DNA from: Macrothele yani
Lineage: Eukaryota; Arthropoda; Arachnida; Araneae; Macrothelidae
Length of the DNA: 64,000 nucleotides
Reading direction: 5' to 3'
Assembly (NCBI GenBank): GCA_039090855.1
Contig: CM077013.1
Location: 136,669,240-136,733,239, forward strand
The position numbers and the translations under genes were made by a program. The notes below the pieces were generated by a model. That model worked only from the letters and a program-made list of their open reading frames with translations. It did no database searches and was not told where the DNA came from. Below, piece by piece: positions 20,391 through 31,690 of this stretch; positions within the stretch are counted from its first letter, which is position 1; every line of letters begins with the position of its first letter.

Positions 20391-20864
20391 GGTGCAATTG
20401 TGTTGGGAGTAATGGTCACGAGAAGGCACCCTGACACGGCGGACTGGCTCTGAACGACCCAGACACACCACTAGCAGAGAGAACCGTGGGATTGTGAGAG
20501 CGGCACGCACAGATGCAACGACGTTCTTGTCCAAAGTTCAGAGACATGTGACGCCTATACAAGGGCCTCCTGTGTCCGCCAGAACCATTTCCAGACGCCT
20601 GGCAGAGGCGAATCTGCACTCTCAACGGCCTTTGCGTTTTCCATCATTAACACCCGAGAAGCGTCGGCGTCGATTGCAGTGGTATCAGTAGCGAGCAACG
20701 TGGAATGCTACGGACTGGCGACGCGTAGTGTTCAGCGGCGAATTCCGCTTCTGAATAGGAACGGACGACCACTGTGCCAGAGTGTGGAGGACCGTAATTC
20801 CCTCGTAGTGATACGAGGGACGTTGACAGCCGATGATGAGATGTCAGACGATCACGGTCAGATG
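20391..20864 (+). pseudogene. Tc1-like element, right part, internally deleted
   Basis: Continues the 17812-18145 copy: GTGTTGGGAGTAATGG, then TFLSKVQRHVTPIQG, ARTISRRLAEANLHSQRP and GVWRTVIPS-type sequence. Compared with 49406-50822 it lacks about 100 bp between VWRT and the VIRGTLTA segment, and everything after about 20840. The first catalytic region is degraded and the second and third are absent. Confidence 0.8.
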
Positions 20865-20901
20865 GTGTAACGACATCTCATATTCGATGAGATGTCGTTA
20901 C
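20865..20901. repeat. 16-bp perfect hairpin
   Basis: TGTAACGACATCTCAT, five spacer bases, then its exact complement. A partial direct copy (GGTGTAACGACATCTCATCG) follows at 20914-20933. It sits at the broken end of the Tc1 relic. Confidence 0.85.
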
Positions 20902-21125
20902 AGCATTACGAAATGGTGTAACGACATCTCATCGAATGCGATTACCCTACACAGGACGGCAGCATAATTTCTCAGCTTCCTTTTCCACTGCTGACAGGAC
21001 ATGACGCAATGACTGTTATTCTTCCGATAGCTGCCGTGGTACCCACTTAAAAGCAACTTTACGTCAAACAAGAATACCACGAAAAATTTCGTGGGCAGGG
21101 ACCACGTCAATCGGCAGCTGCTGAG

Positions 21126-21590
21126 CTAGGGTGATTCAAAATTTTATCCCTTTTTCAGCTAAAAAGCTTAATGATGCAAAAAAAAAAAAACCCCCATACA
21201 CACTCACCTCATTCTATACAGTACAGGCCATTGCTTTCTATAATCCTTTGGCAACGTTCCACCAGAGCACAATTCCACGGCGGTACCCACTGGCAGTTTT
21301 CGAGGACAGAAATTCTATGATGTCAGATTCCACAGCCATTACTAAAGCGAAGTGCTGTCCTTGTAAGAACTGGACATAGATGAAAACAGATGGTAGTCAG
21401 ATGAGGCAAGTTCCGGACTGTATGGACGATGGGATAGGATCTCCAGCATTTCCACCAATTCCTGCAGTTTTCGATGGACAACTCTTAAAGTGTGGCTTGG
21501 AGCGTATTCCAGTTACAGACAATTTTGACAGTTTGACACTCTGAAAGTATTGCTCGAGGCATTATCCAATAATACACAATTTTGAAAGAG
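21126..21590 (-). pseudogene. mariner C-terminal remnant
   Basis: The minus strand reads LDNASSNTFRV (second catalytic region), then KLQELVEMLEILSHRPYSP and ELASSDYHLFSSMS, the mariner DD34D third motif with its Asp kept. The left border CTAGGGTGATTCAAAATTTT resembles a mariner terminal repeat. The 5' half and right terminus are missing. Confidence 0.65.
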
Positions 21591-22794
21591 ACAAAGTGTG
21601 AATCGTCGAAATGGAAGCGCTGGATTCAAGAAAGTCAAAGTGTAGTCCAGTACGCGAAAAGTGATGCACCTGCTTTCCTTTCATAAAACTGGTGTGATCT
21701 ACCACCACTGTATTTCAGAAATGCAATATGTAGCCGTTTCGTACTATGTACATTCTCTCAATAATAACATTAAACGTAAAATTGCCAAAAAAAAAAAAAA
21801 AAAAGCGACCGGATTTAGACCGCACGGAGTTTCTCATCAAAATTACGACACCGGCACATTGCTCTCAAATTGAGGTGCAAGCACATGTCGATTTGGGAGT
21901 GGAAGTGATACCCCATCTATTGTATTTCCAGGGTGTAGCTCTCTGAGTTTTGTTTTTGTTTCCCGACATCAAGTTGCTTATGAGGGGACGATATTTCCCG
22001 TCCGTTGCTGAGCTCAATGATATTGTGATGGGTATACCTAATATTAAGTTGAAGAACGAAATCGCACATGTGTTTAATGGATGTTAGAAACGCTGGGACT
22101 CTCGTACCGAATTGGAAGAATACTTTCTTTCTTTCGATACCACTTACAACAAAGATCGTTTTAGGTATAATATTACTTAAAAGGATATTAGAAGGGGACG
22201 GGAGCCATGGGGCCTTAGTACCCCTCTCGAAGGTGATTCATTTTTTAATGTTTTGGTTAAAATGCAGCTTACATTGAGAAAAAAAGAAATAACTTTGATA
22301 CTGTATAAAACAATGCATCAACTTAGATTAGGAAAAAAATGTCTTAATTGTTCCTTCCATTTTTTATTAAATTTTATTTTGTTCTGGTGGATTTCAAGAA
22401 CCTTCATTTTTCGTCTCCCTCCCCCTTCCCCTCCCCCAAAAAATTCTATATATGTTCCTGGGCTGAGTGTGTGAATATCTTTCTACAGGCACAATGTGAG
22501 AGTGTATCGAAAAAAGAAAGTGGTCAGATACACATAGTGTTTTCCTTAGGGAAATGTACCCTGCTTGCATTTCCGTGACTTACGGCTGGCAGCCTGTGAC
22601 AAAAATAGGTCATAATTGAAATCATCATAGCGCTAAAAATACGTGCCGCACACTAATCGTGTTAGCATATTCGTAAACAGCATGGACTCCGATTTGCGTA
22701 CTGCTCAATACGTCGTGCGCTCCACGCTCCCCTCGCTCCCTGTGCACGGGGGAGATGATGCAATATTTCTGGGGGTGCCACGGCGTTTGATTCA
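21591..22794. other. spacer without recognisable feature
   Basis: A/T-rich, with poly-A near 21788-21803 and a C-rich run near 22415-22437. Open frames are short and without motifs. Confidence 0.45.
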
Positions 22795-23122
22795 GTCTAT
22801 CTCGGCAACCATCAGCGCAACACGATTGTGCGTGGTAATGTTTTAAAACTCTTGACAAGATCTATTCAAATATACGAAGAATATTTCGCAGTGGTTTGAA
22901 CTGAACATTTTAAAAATTGTTTTTTTAAGAACCGGTGAACATTTTTGATAATATCGCGGTTTATCTTGACAACCGCGAGTGCAAAACGACTGTGTGAGGT
23001 AACGCTTTCAAGCTCTCGACGAGATCTATTCAAATATATAAAGAATATATCGCAATGATTTGAACTAAAATTTTTTTATATTGTTTTCGTGTGAACGGGT
23101 TAACATTTTCGACAATGCCGCG
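22795..23122. repeat. 164-bp direct repeat, two units
   Basis: GAGATCTATTCAAATATA-type sequence recurs 164 bp apart (22859 and 23023), with flanking matches CTTGACAACC, GTGCGTGGTAATG/GTGTGAGGTAACG and GGTTTGAACTGAAC/GATTTGAACTAAAA. Confidence 0.75.
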
Positions 23123-23978
23123 GAATTCGCAGAACGAATTCAAGCGAAAGTGGAGAAAATCAAAACGAGAGTCAAGAGCAAGTGATGAAGAATGTAACGA
23201 TCCCAAGAAGATAGAGAACCACGTTGAATAATTCGTGTATCGATATGCTTTGTGTTCGCAATGTATCCAGCATTATTTGTAAAAATTATGTAAGCTACTT
23301 TTCATATCATAGACCTGTGTTGGGTATAACAAATTAAATAAACACTTTGAAATCATACTCGACTAGCTCATTTCAACTCTCCGATCACGCACCAAACTGA
23401 CGACTCAATCAGAATTATGCCTACCTGTACCCTCCCCCTCTCTCTCTCTCTCTCTCGGAAATACGCAGCTTGCGAGTTCGTCAGATGTGAAAGTTTAACT
23501 TGACCTGGTGTTGTGCCGGAAATTAAATGTTCCGCTGTACAATGACACCGGATTTTTTTGTTCCTCTTTTTGTTCAGACATGTGTGTGACATTCTCGAGG
23601 AAAGTTGCAGCGAAACTCAATTAAATCCTTACCGGCCCAAGGTTAGTGACCCGGAAAAAAAAAAGGTTAACATTTCGTTTTAATTGCCCATGGAAGTAAA
23701 TATCCTGAGATGCAAGAATAACATCGAACGCTCAGGTGAATGCAGCACGCTCTTTTGACAAAACTGTCTAAATGTGTTTTACCGGTCTTGCGGGGGGGGA
23801 TTATTATTTCTTTCTAATTACTGGGATTCTATAAAAAAACGAATTTTACACCACCTAGCTGTTAAATTATCCATTAAAAAATCAAAAAAATTGCATTGCC
23901 GTTAGAAAAACAGAACATAACAATATTTTTCAAGATGCAACTTGAAGAACCACAGGTATATACTGACAATCGAAAATA
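23123..23978. other. spacer with CT microsatellite
   Basis: A CT dinucleotide run lies at about 23427-23456. Nothing else was recognised. Confidence 0.5.
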
Positions 23979-24960
23979 CAGGGGTTGGACAGAATAATGT
24001 GAACACCTAGGAAAAGAAGGTTTTACGTACCTAATAGAGGGTGGTACTAAATATGGCATTCAAAACCACCTGAATCCTCCTTGGAATTCACGCGATGCAG
24101 GAGGAGGACAACGGGATCTTACTCTGTTTTCCAACACAGACTACAAGGGCTCGATGATGTTTAAGTCTGGTGATTGGGGAGGCCAAGGAAGGTGTGAAAG
24201 TTCGTCCTTATGTTCCTCGAATCATGAGTGGGCATTCCAAGCTCTGTGAATTGGGGCGTTATCATCTTAATAGATGGCATCCCCTGCAGGAGACAGTGCC
24301 GGAGCCATTGGATGGACTTGGTCGACGAAAAAGGTTTTATACGCCCTGCCAGTCATCCGTCTTTTCAAAGTGATCAGCAGACCTGCTGAAAACCACGCTA
24401 TAACTACCCAGAGCACGACAGAACCACCACCATACTGCACTGCTGGGAGCAGACAGTCTATGTTGTACGCTTCTGACGGTGTTCTGCAAATGTAAACACG
24501 TCCTGCGGTGGGGAATAGTGTGAATGTGTATTCATCCGACCATATTACACTCTTCCATGCATTAACGGTCCACGTTGTATGATCTTGGCACTACTCCCGT
24601 CGCGGTTGTGCATTCAATAGCGGCTCTGCTATGAATATCTTGTTTATGTGGTTCCTCGTGCACTGTTTTCGTTGATACTTGGGTCTGGAGATGCAGATTG
24701 AGCTCCTCACTGATTTTCGGCGCCGGGTCTTCTTACACAGTAGCTCTCGACACATCCACAACCCTGGCGACTGTTGTCCCAGAGGCACCAACTAGCCCGC
24801 CATCAGCAATTAGCCTTCTTTCAAAGTCCGTTAGGTCGCTCATTTCGTCGTCACTCGGAAAGAAATTTTGCAAAAAGACACTTTAAATGCACTTAAACAG
24901 GACCTTGAGCTTCTAAACAAAGCTATTACAACCAAAAAGTGGTGAACACTTTTGCGTATT
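23979..24960 (-). pseudogene. Tc1-like element with decayed transposase
   Basis: The left border is TA followed by CAGGGGTTGGACAGAATAAT, a common Tc1-type terminal repeat. The minus strand starts at the ATG ending at 24842 (MSDLTDFERRLIADGGLVGA, then VARVVDVSRATV), the first helix-turn-helix, and degrades after DPAPKISEELN with stops throughout. No catalytic motif survives legibly. The right end near 24940-24960 is uncertain. Confidence 0.7.
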
Positions 24961-25069
24961 GCAACATACACAGCTGCATTAGAAGTTAGGTCTCTGAGCG
25001 TGATGTTCTGTGACGTACCTGCCCCACAGGACACACACGACATAAAGGCAGATAGCAGCGAGAACGAAC

Positions 25070-25145
25070 GTCTGCTTAGCTCAGTTGGTAGAGCGACTTG
25101 TTCCGGAATAAGAGGACTCGGGTTCGATCCCCGGCGTGGACCAAA
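25070..25145 (+). mobile_element. tRNA-like sequence (SINE head or tRNA pseudogene)
   Basis: The sequence has textbook internal boxes (TTAGCTCAGTTGGTAGAGCG and GGGTTCGATCCCC) and a pairable acceptor stem with one mismatch, ending GGACCA. The anticodon stem pairs only if the loop has six bases, one short of normal. Both flanks are Tc1 relics. I therefore call it tRNA-derived rather than a functional tRNA gene. Confidence 0.55.
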
Positions 25146-25273
25146 AATGGCGGAGAAATTTACTTCGTTATAATGGCGCCCGAAGTTTCCGGATGACCCG
25201 GCCGTTAAAGATCTCGCAATGGTGTGATGTTCTTTCCACACCGCAAGACAGGAAAAATAAGAGAATCCTTTCT

Positions 25274-25912
25274 TCAGCGCTTCGAAAAATAAATGTGTGT
25301 GATGTTGCATTCCACACACCAGATTGACTGGGAGTTCTCATGTGCACGTTCTTCATGAGATGACTGCCTACAGCGACACATGGTCCCGGCTAACCCTTCG
25401 GACATGCCCCCGGCCCTCTTTCGGGGGGAGGGAGATGTGAAGTGCCTCCGCAGATGGGCTTCCTTACGGATGGTATTCATCGAAGGAACACTCCCGGATG
25501 CCTGTTGAAACTCCTCGCGGATGTGGTCCATCGATTAGTGCGGTTCTTCCGAATTTCTCTGGCCAGCACCCGTCGGTCTCTAACTCTTAGTTTTGTGGGT
25601 CTGCCGGGTCGGGGCACATTCCGACAGTCACCTCTCATCTTCCACTTGCCAATCACGTAGCTCACTGACGATTTTGGGTACTTCAACTCGCTGGATATGT
25701 CACGTATGGATAGGCGTTTTCTGTGATTCCCGACGATTACACCTATCTCGAAATCAGAGAGCTCCGAACTGCGTGGCATCTTGCATGCGATTGGTTGCGT
25801 TGTTGTTTCCCACACGATATTTAACGGCGGCAGCCATGACGTGTATCGGGACCGCAGATATCGTCGATTGCAGGGGTGTCCAATTACTTGTTGGTAGATA
25901 GTGTAGTATCAG
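25274..25912 (-). pseudogene. Tc1-like transposase N-terminal part
   Basis: Minus-strand start at about 25779 (MPRSSELSDFEIGVIVGNHR), then a complete first helix-turn-helix (LSIRDISSELKYPKSSVSYV), the linker NVPRPGRPTKL, and the second helix-turn-helix, shifting frame near 25500 into SMNTIRKEAHLRRHF. The DDE domain is missing. The right border near 25912 (GATTGCAGGGGTGTCCAATT region) should be the 5' terminal repeat. Confidence 0.75.
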
Positions 25913-26166
25913 GCTTGCCAGTGCCTTTTTGCATTGGAGAGCGGAAGATGGATCCGTTTGCGTAAATGAACCCATTAGACGCCATACACCTAGAAAAGTG
26001 GGGCGACTTTTCGCCGCGGTCGTTCTGTAGGATACGACCTCGCATCTGTTAAAACACGACGGCATTTTAAAAGGACGACAGAGGATAGAATGACCCGTTT
26101 GTTCCCGATGATTTACAGAACGAACGAAAATTTCCCCTTCTGTGGCGACCGACAGGAAACGCGTGA

Positions 26167-26893
26167 GTAAAAGTGGTCTACATAACCACTTTTACGCGGG
26201 CATATAGTGGTCTACATAACCACTTTTACGCGGGCATATAGTGGTCTACATAACCACTTTTACGCGGGCATATAGTGGTCTACATAACCACTTTTACGCG
26301 GGCACATAGTGGTCTACATAACCACTTTTACGCGGGCATATAGTGGTCTACATAACCACTTTTACGCGGGCATATAGTGGTCTACATAACCACTTTTACG
26401 CGGGCATATAGTGGTCTACATAACCACTTTTACGCTGGAATATAGGGATCTACATAACCACTTTTACGCGGGCATATAGTGGTCTACATAACCACTTTTA
26501 CGCTGGCATATAGTGGTCTACATAACCACCTTTACGCGGGCATATGGTGGTCAACATAACCACCTTTACGCGGGCATATAGTGGTCTACATAACCACTTT
26601 TACGCGGGCATATAGTGGTCTACATAACCACTTTTACGCGGGCATATAGTGGTCTACATAACCACTTTTACGCGGGCATATAGTGGTCTACATAACCACT
26701 TTTACGCGGGCATATAGTGGTCTACATAACCACTTTTACGCGGGCATATGGTGGTCTACATAACCACCTTTACGCGGGCATATAGTGGTCTACATAACCA
26801 CTTTTACGCGGGCATATGGTGGTCTACATAACCACTTTTACGCGGGCATATAGTGGTCTACATAACCACTTTTACGCGGGCATATAGTGGTCT
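26167..26893. repeat. 34-bp minisatellite, about 21 units (left block)
   Basis: Units read AGTGGTCTACATAACCACTT plus TTACGCGGGCATAT. GTGGTCT starts at 26173 and again at 26887, exactly 21 periods of 34 bp. Each unit contains an AGTGGT...ACCACT hairpin. Variants (GTGGTCAACATAACCACC) are few. The array continues at 30084 beyond the LINE. Confidence 0.97.
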
Positions 26894-29800
26894 GGGATGT
26901 AAGGTCAGGTGATGCGTAACATCACAGCCTCTCCTTGACAAATGTCAACCCCGCCTTCTCGTGGTGCATCCTGTTCCCACTAAAAGGGCTCTGAAGACCG
27001 CCAATAGCGGTATAACTATACCATCGGGATCAGAGGAAATGCTATCCCACACTCACCAACCCGCTTGGCCAGCGTGGTGAGTTATGGCCAAACCACTCCA
27101 AAATGATTCCACAACTTAAATCTTGGCCCTCAGTCTCCGGCAGCTGGAATGTACCTGGCCAAGGCAGCGGCCAGTGCGACATGAAGGCAGAGGGTGCTAA
27201 GAATCCCCGGAGGACCGGACTAGGCTGCCATCTGATGCTGACCTTGGCTACTTACAATGGACGCTCCCTATCTTCTGATTCAAGGCTTCTTGAATTGGAA
27301 GAGGAACTACAAAGGATCAAGTGGGACATCGTGGGGCTAAGTGAGGTAAGGAGAAAAGGAGAAGATCTCATCGAACTGAGAAGTGGACATCTCTTCTACT
27401 ATCGTGGGACAGATACTGGCAGAACTAGTGGTGTTGGATTTATAATAAACAAGAAACTGAAGGATAAAGTTGTAGAAGTTGAAAGTTCCTCTGACAGAGC
27501 TGCACGACTTGTTATCCAACTCTCGAAAAGATACCAAGCTCAGATTATTCAAACTTATGCACCCACCACAAGTCATCCTGAAGAAGAAATTGAAGAATTT
27601 TATGAGGAAATTTGTCATCTAAATAATAAAGGTAAGCAGCACTTCAAAATAATTATGGGAGATTTCAATGCAAAAATAGGGCAACGACAACAGAATGAAA
27701 CTTCAGTAGGTAAATTCGGTCACGGCAACAGAAACCAGCGTGGAAATACTCTCGTTGAGTTTGCAGAGGCAGAAGGGTTTTTCATCTTGAACTCCTTCTT
27801 CAAGAAAAAGCCACACATGAAATGGACATGGAGACATCCAAATGGGACGACAAGTGAAATTGATTTTATTATGTGTAACAAAAAATTCGTCATAGAAGAC
27901 TGCAGTGTGCTGAACAAGTTCAACACAGGTAGTGACCATAGATTGGTGAGATGTAAGATGCACCTCAACACTAAACTTGAACGTGGCAAGCTCATAAGAC
28001 AAACAAAATCTATTGACATAACCAACCTTAAAAAACACCATAATACCTTCAAGTTAGAACTGAAGAACAGGTTCTCTGCTTTAGAAGGCCTAACATCGGA
28101 AGAAGTGGACATCTCTGAAGTTAACAGAAAAGTAACCAAAGCTCTTATGGAAACAGCAACAAAATTAGCTGGGTCTAAGAACAAGTTGCATGTGAACAAA
28201 TTATCAGGAAAAACCAAAATGTTGATGCAAAAAAGAAGAGAGATGAGGACAACTAAAGAAGATGTGACTTCCAAAGTGGAATATATAGAGCTATGCAAGA
28301 CAGTAAGAAAAAGTATCACTGAAGACGTAAGAAAATTCAACTGTGAACTAGTGAGGAAAGCAATTGAAAACAACCAAAGCCTAAAGATAGCAAAGGGACA
28401 TCTCAGCAAGGGAAGAAAACAGATTATGGCACTGAGAAAAGAAGATGGTTCTGTAACAAGAAATAGAGGCGAAATTTTGACAAGAGTGAAAGATTTCTAC
28501 TCCAAATTATATGAAAGGGATGATATATGCACTCCAGACATCATGAAAGATACCAGTACCAGAGTTCCTCCAGTCCTTCCAGCAGAAGTTGCACATGCAA
28601 TCAAGAACATGAAGCGAGGAAAAGCTCCAGGAGAAGATGGAATTACTGTAGACATCATACAAGAAGCAAGTGGAGAAATCGAAACAGTACTTGCCCAAAT
28701 TTTCACTCGATGCCTTAATGAAGGAAAGATTCCTGAGGATTGCAACACCGCTACAATGATCCTGCTATATAAGAAAGGTGACGTTGAGGATCTCGGAAAC
28801 GACAGACCTATCAGCCTCTTATCAGTAGTTTATAAAATCTTCACTAAAGTTCTTTCACACCGCTTGAAGGTAACACTGGACATGGCTCAACCGAGAGAAC
28901 AAGCTGGATTCAGGAGTGGCTACAGCACAATAGATCATATCCACGTGCTGAGAGAACTAATTGAAAGAGCGAGGGAATATGAGCTTCCATTGTGCATGGC
29001 TTTTATCGATTATGAAAAAGCTTTTGATTCGGTGAAACCATCAGCAGTTACAATGGCTCTGAAAACCTGCGGTATTGAAGATGCATACATTAATGTTATT
29101 AATAACATCTATGAAAATGCAAGTGCAAAGATTCGGCTGTTTGAAAATACAACACACGTAAAAATTGGAAAGGGAGTGAGACAAGGTGACACCATATCTC
29201 CGAAGCTCTTTAATGCCACATTGGAGGGTGTTTTTCAGTCGCTGAGCTGGGAAAACAAGGGGATAAAGATTAATGGAGATTATCTAACCCACCTTCGTTT
29301 TGCTGATGACGTAGTCATTTTTGCAACTACCCCATCAGAGCTGCAGAGTATGATCCAGGAACTTGCTGACAAGAGTAAAGAAGTGGGATTAAAATTGAAC
29401 TTTCAGAAGACAAAAGTGATGTTCAATGCTTTTACAAGAAATGAAGATTTATCGATTGATGGAGAAAAGCTGGAGATAACAGACACGTATGTTTATCTTG
29501 GACAGCAGATATCAAGTGAGGGTCACATTGATGAAGAAATTAACCGGCGTACAAAACTTGCCTGGAGAGCTTTTGGAAGAAACAGCATAATTTTCAAGAG
29601 CAATATGCCATTATGTCTTAAAAGAAAAGTGTTTGATCAATGCATCCTTCCAGTGCTTACGTATGGTGCAGAGACGTGGACCTTAACTAAAAGAGACATA
29701 CAAAGACTGCAGACAACTCAAAGCAGCATGGAGAGGTGCATACTTGGTGTAACCAGGAGAGATAAGAAGAGGAACTCGTGGATCCGAAAAATGACAAGAG

Positions 29801-30083
29801 TGGAAGACATCATGATCAGAGTTAAATCCCTGAAATGGCAATGGGCTGGACATACTGCCAGAAGGACAGATCATCGATGGACAGCCGAAATTTTAGTTTG
29901 GATTCCAAGGGACAGGAAAAGACCCAGAAGAAGACCACATGGGAGATGGGTGGATGAAATTCGAAAGTATGCGGGGGTGACATGGAGGAGACTGGCACAA
30001 GACAGACCGTTGTGGAGGAAACTTGGGGAGACCTTCGTCCAGCAGTGGATTGATAATTGTTGACAATGATGATGATGATGATG
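26894..30083 (+). mobile_element. full-length RTE-clade LINE in minisatellite
   Basis: The element is 3190 bp, starts GGGATGTAAGGTCAGGTGAT and ends in (ATG)n. The target duplication ATAGTGGTCT (26884-26893 and 30084-30093) comes from the 34-bp repeat. A 5' region of about 200-290 bp precedes the single long ORF, and there is only a ~20-bp 3' end after the stop before the target site, which is normal for RTE elements (short 3' end of simple repeats). Same-family copies are at 33905-36581 and 36582-39771. Confidence 0.97.
27103..30063 (+). CDS. RTE endonuclease/reverse transcriptase polyprotein, intact
   Basis: The 986-residue product has an apurinic-type endonuclease at about 45-285 (E81 in GLSEVRRKGE, TYAPTT at 151, GDFNAKIG at 186, SDHR at 277) and a reverse transcriptase at about 480-800 (GKAPGEDGI, YEKAFD with D636, GVRQGDTISP, FADD at 733-736). 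A C-terminal basic region ends WVDEIRKYAG...WIDNC. All catalytic residues I can place are present and there is no stop or shift. The protein cuts target DNA and primes reverse transcription of its RNA at the nick. Two starts are possible: 27103, or 27181 (Met27), the latter shared with the copy at 39487; I prefer 27181 as ancestral. The endonuclease is often annotated as craniofacial development protein 2-like. Confidence 0.97.
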   Translation: MIPQLKSWPSVSGSWNVPGQGSGQCDMKAEGAKNPRRTGLGCHLMLTLATYNGRSLSSDSRLLELEEELQRIKWDIVGLSEVRRKGEDLIELRSGHLFYYRGTDTGRTSGVGFIINKKLKDKVVEVESSSDRAARLVIQLSKRYQAQIIQTYAPTTSHPEEEIEEFYEEICHLNNKGKQHFKIIMGDFNAKIGQRQQNETSVGKFGHGNRNQRGNTLVEFAEAEGFFILNSFFKKKPHMKWTWRHPNGTTSEIDFIMCNKKFVIEDCSVLNKFNTGSDHRLVRCKMHLNTKLERGKLIRQTKSIDITNLKKHHNTFKLELKNRFSALEGLTSEEVDISEVNRKVTKALMETATKLAGSKNKLHVNKLSGKTKMLMQKRREMRTTKEDVTSKVEYIELCKTVRKSITEDVRKFNCELVRKAIENNQSLKIAKGHLSKGRKQIMALRKEDGSVTRNRGEILTRVKDFYSKLYERDDICTPDIMKDTSTRVPPVLPAEVAHAIKNMKRGKAPGEDGITVDIIQEASGEIETVLAQIFTRCLNEGKIPEDCNTATMILLYKKGDVEDLGNDRPISLLSVVYKIFTKVLSHRLKVTLDMAQPREQAGFRSGYSTIDHIHVLRELIERAREYELPLCMAFIDYEKAFDSVKPSAVTMALKTCGIEDAYINVINNIYENASAKIRLFENTTHVKIGKGVRQGDTISPKLFNATLEGVFQSLSWENKGIKINGDYLTHLRFADDVVIFATTPSELQSMIQELADKSKEVGLKLNFQKTKVMFNAFTRNEDLSIDGEKLEITDTYVYLGQQISSEGHIDEEINRRTKLAWRAFGRNSIIFKSNMPLCLKRKVFDQCILPVLTYGAETWTLTKRDIQRLQTTQSSMERCILGVTRRDKKRNSWIRKMTRVEDIMIRVKSLKWQWAGHTARRTDHRWTAEILVWIPRDRKRPRRRPHGRWVDEIRKYAGVTWRRLAQDRPLWRKLGETFVQQWIDNC

Positions 30084-30166
30084 ATAGTGGTCTACATAAC
30101 CACTTTTACGCGGGCATATAGTGGTCTGCATAACCACTTTTACGCGGGCATATAGTGGTCTACATT
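30084..30166. repeat. 34-bp minisatellite, right block
   Basis: About two and a half further units of the same 34-bp repeat follow the LINE, starting inside the target duplication and ending at TAGTGGTCTACATTA. Confidence 0.95.
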
Positions 30167-30425
30167 ATAAACGAGGGACAGGGTACAGCCATTAGAACTG
30201 ATCACAGTGGTCGTTAAACTCCGAAACAAAATAACAAAAGAGAAAAAAAGAAGCGACTGATGGGGGCATAATATTTTGTGGCTTGTCTTAGGCGCAGAAA
30301 TGTCTAGTTACGCCATGGGTAAGAAAATATATAAGAAACTTCAAAATATTAAATGTCAAATTTGTGGTTTGAAGACGTATGAGATATTCCTAAATAATGA
30401 TGCATTTAATGCCAAATTGGCCGCG
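30167..30425. repeat. SINE tail fragment and dispersed repeats
   Basis: ACGAGGGACAGGGTACAGCC...GTGGTCGTTAAACTCC (30171-30225) is the end of a family 1 SINE. 30262-30316 is the reverse complement of the 14393 repeat (CAGAAATGTCTAGTTACGCC). 30325-30425 matches 13670-13795. The same mobile pieces thus occur near both loci. Confidence 0.6.
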
Positions 30426-31254
30426 GAAGAATAAATAATCGCTCTATACTAAAAAAAAGTAACTGCCGCCGTCGCTGTGTTAGAGATTTCGCGACACTCG
30501 CGCTTTCCTAGCACGCACCGCAAAAAGTATTGAGCATAAAAATATAAAATTTACAACGCTTGTAGAGAATTGTTCGGAAAACACGCTTCAATAAATCGTT
30601 TTTCGATTCTGGCGATACTTCAAGAACTATTGTATTTCAAAGTTAAGGTAAGCAAAAAGGTGCTATCAGTTTGTATTCCGGAAACACTAACAACAACAGA
30701 ACCACGAAACTTCATAGGTATGTAGGGCCATGGACGAATTTTTGCAACTTGTCACTCTTGTTTTGAATTTCTAGTTAGTTTACGAGAAATTAAATTTTCA
30801 AATTTCACAAAATTCTCTATTTCGCGATGGGATCCATTTTAAAAAAAAGGATATGTTGGAAAATATAAATCGTAACCCACTGCAGTTTTTACAGCATAAA
30901 CTCACAACTATCATCCCTCTTTTACGAAAAAAAAATTAAGAAAAAGTCATTTTCTGATTTTTAGGCATTTTTTAAAGACGCAAAGAAAAGGAACGAAGGG
31001 CTTACTCTATCTTCATAGTTAACCACACAGGAAAGGTTTGGACCAGTGACCTGCTGCCATGGTGATGCAGCTACTTTTAGCACTCTCTTCTCATTAGGTG
31101 AAAGGACAAGCTGCAATCAAACTGGTAATGCCGCAAGGCTTAATGGCATACGTACAACGCTTTTAAAATTCGGCGTTTTCGCCTGCATACGTGAATGCTT
31201 ATGTAAATATAGGCTTTCGCCTCGTATATAAAAAGCAAAGAAGGAAAATGCGAG
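30426..31254. other. spacer without recognisable feature
   Basis: A/T-rich; no coding similarity or element ends recognised. Confidence 0.45.
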
Positions 31255-31690
31255 TGTGTTTGCCCGCGAATTGTTCAACCACTTCTAAATGACCTAGAGA
31301 TCTGAAAATTGGCTTGCTGATAGGTCTTAAAGTCCGTACGCCTAAAAAAGTATAAAAAAAATGGCGGTTTTGGAACATTATCTGCTTGAATTTTTCGCGA
31401 ATTGTTTGAACACCTCTAAAGGACCTAGAGATCTGAAAATTGGCATGCTGATAGGTCTTAAGGTTCGAATACCTAGAAAAGTCCGGAAAAAAATGGCGGT
31501 TTTGGTACATTGTCTGCTTGAACTTTCCGCGAATTGTTAGACCACTTTTAAATAACATAGAGTTATAAAAATTGGCATGCTGATGGGTCTTAAAGTCCGA
31601 AAACCTGCAAATGCATGAAAACAAACAAACAAACAAAAAACCCCAAGTCCTTTCGAACATTGTCTGCTGGAATTTTTCTACCACTTCTAC
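31255..31690. repeat. 131-bp tandem repeat, about 3.3 units
   Basis: GCGAATTGTT starts at 31266, 31397 and 31529. Shared words are GACCTAGAGATCTGAAAATT, GCTGATAGGTCTTAA and ATGGCGGTTTTGG. A fourth, partial unit ends near 31690. Confidence 0.9.

Noticed and set aside
25070..25145. Functional tRNA gene
   Set aside because: A and B boxes are good, but the anticodon loop has six bases in the only pairable fold and the site lies among TE relics; treated as tRNA-derived.
24840..25319. 159-residue minus frame
   Set aside because: It runs antisense through the tRNA-like sequence and into two different Tc1 relics, so it is a composite chance frame.
26167..26893. CRISPR-like array of 34-bp units
   Set aside because: Units are contiguous direct repeats without unique spacers, in a eukaryotic TE-rich context; it is a minisatellite.
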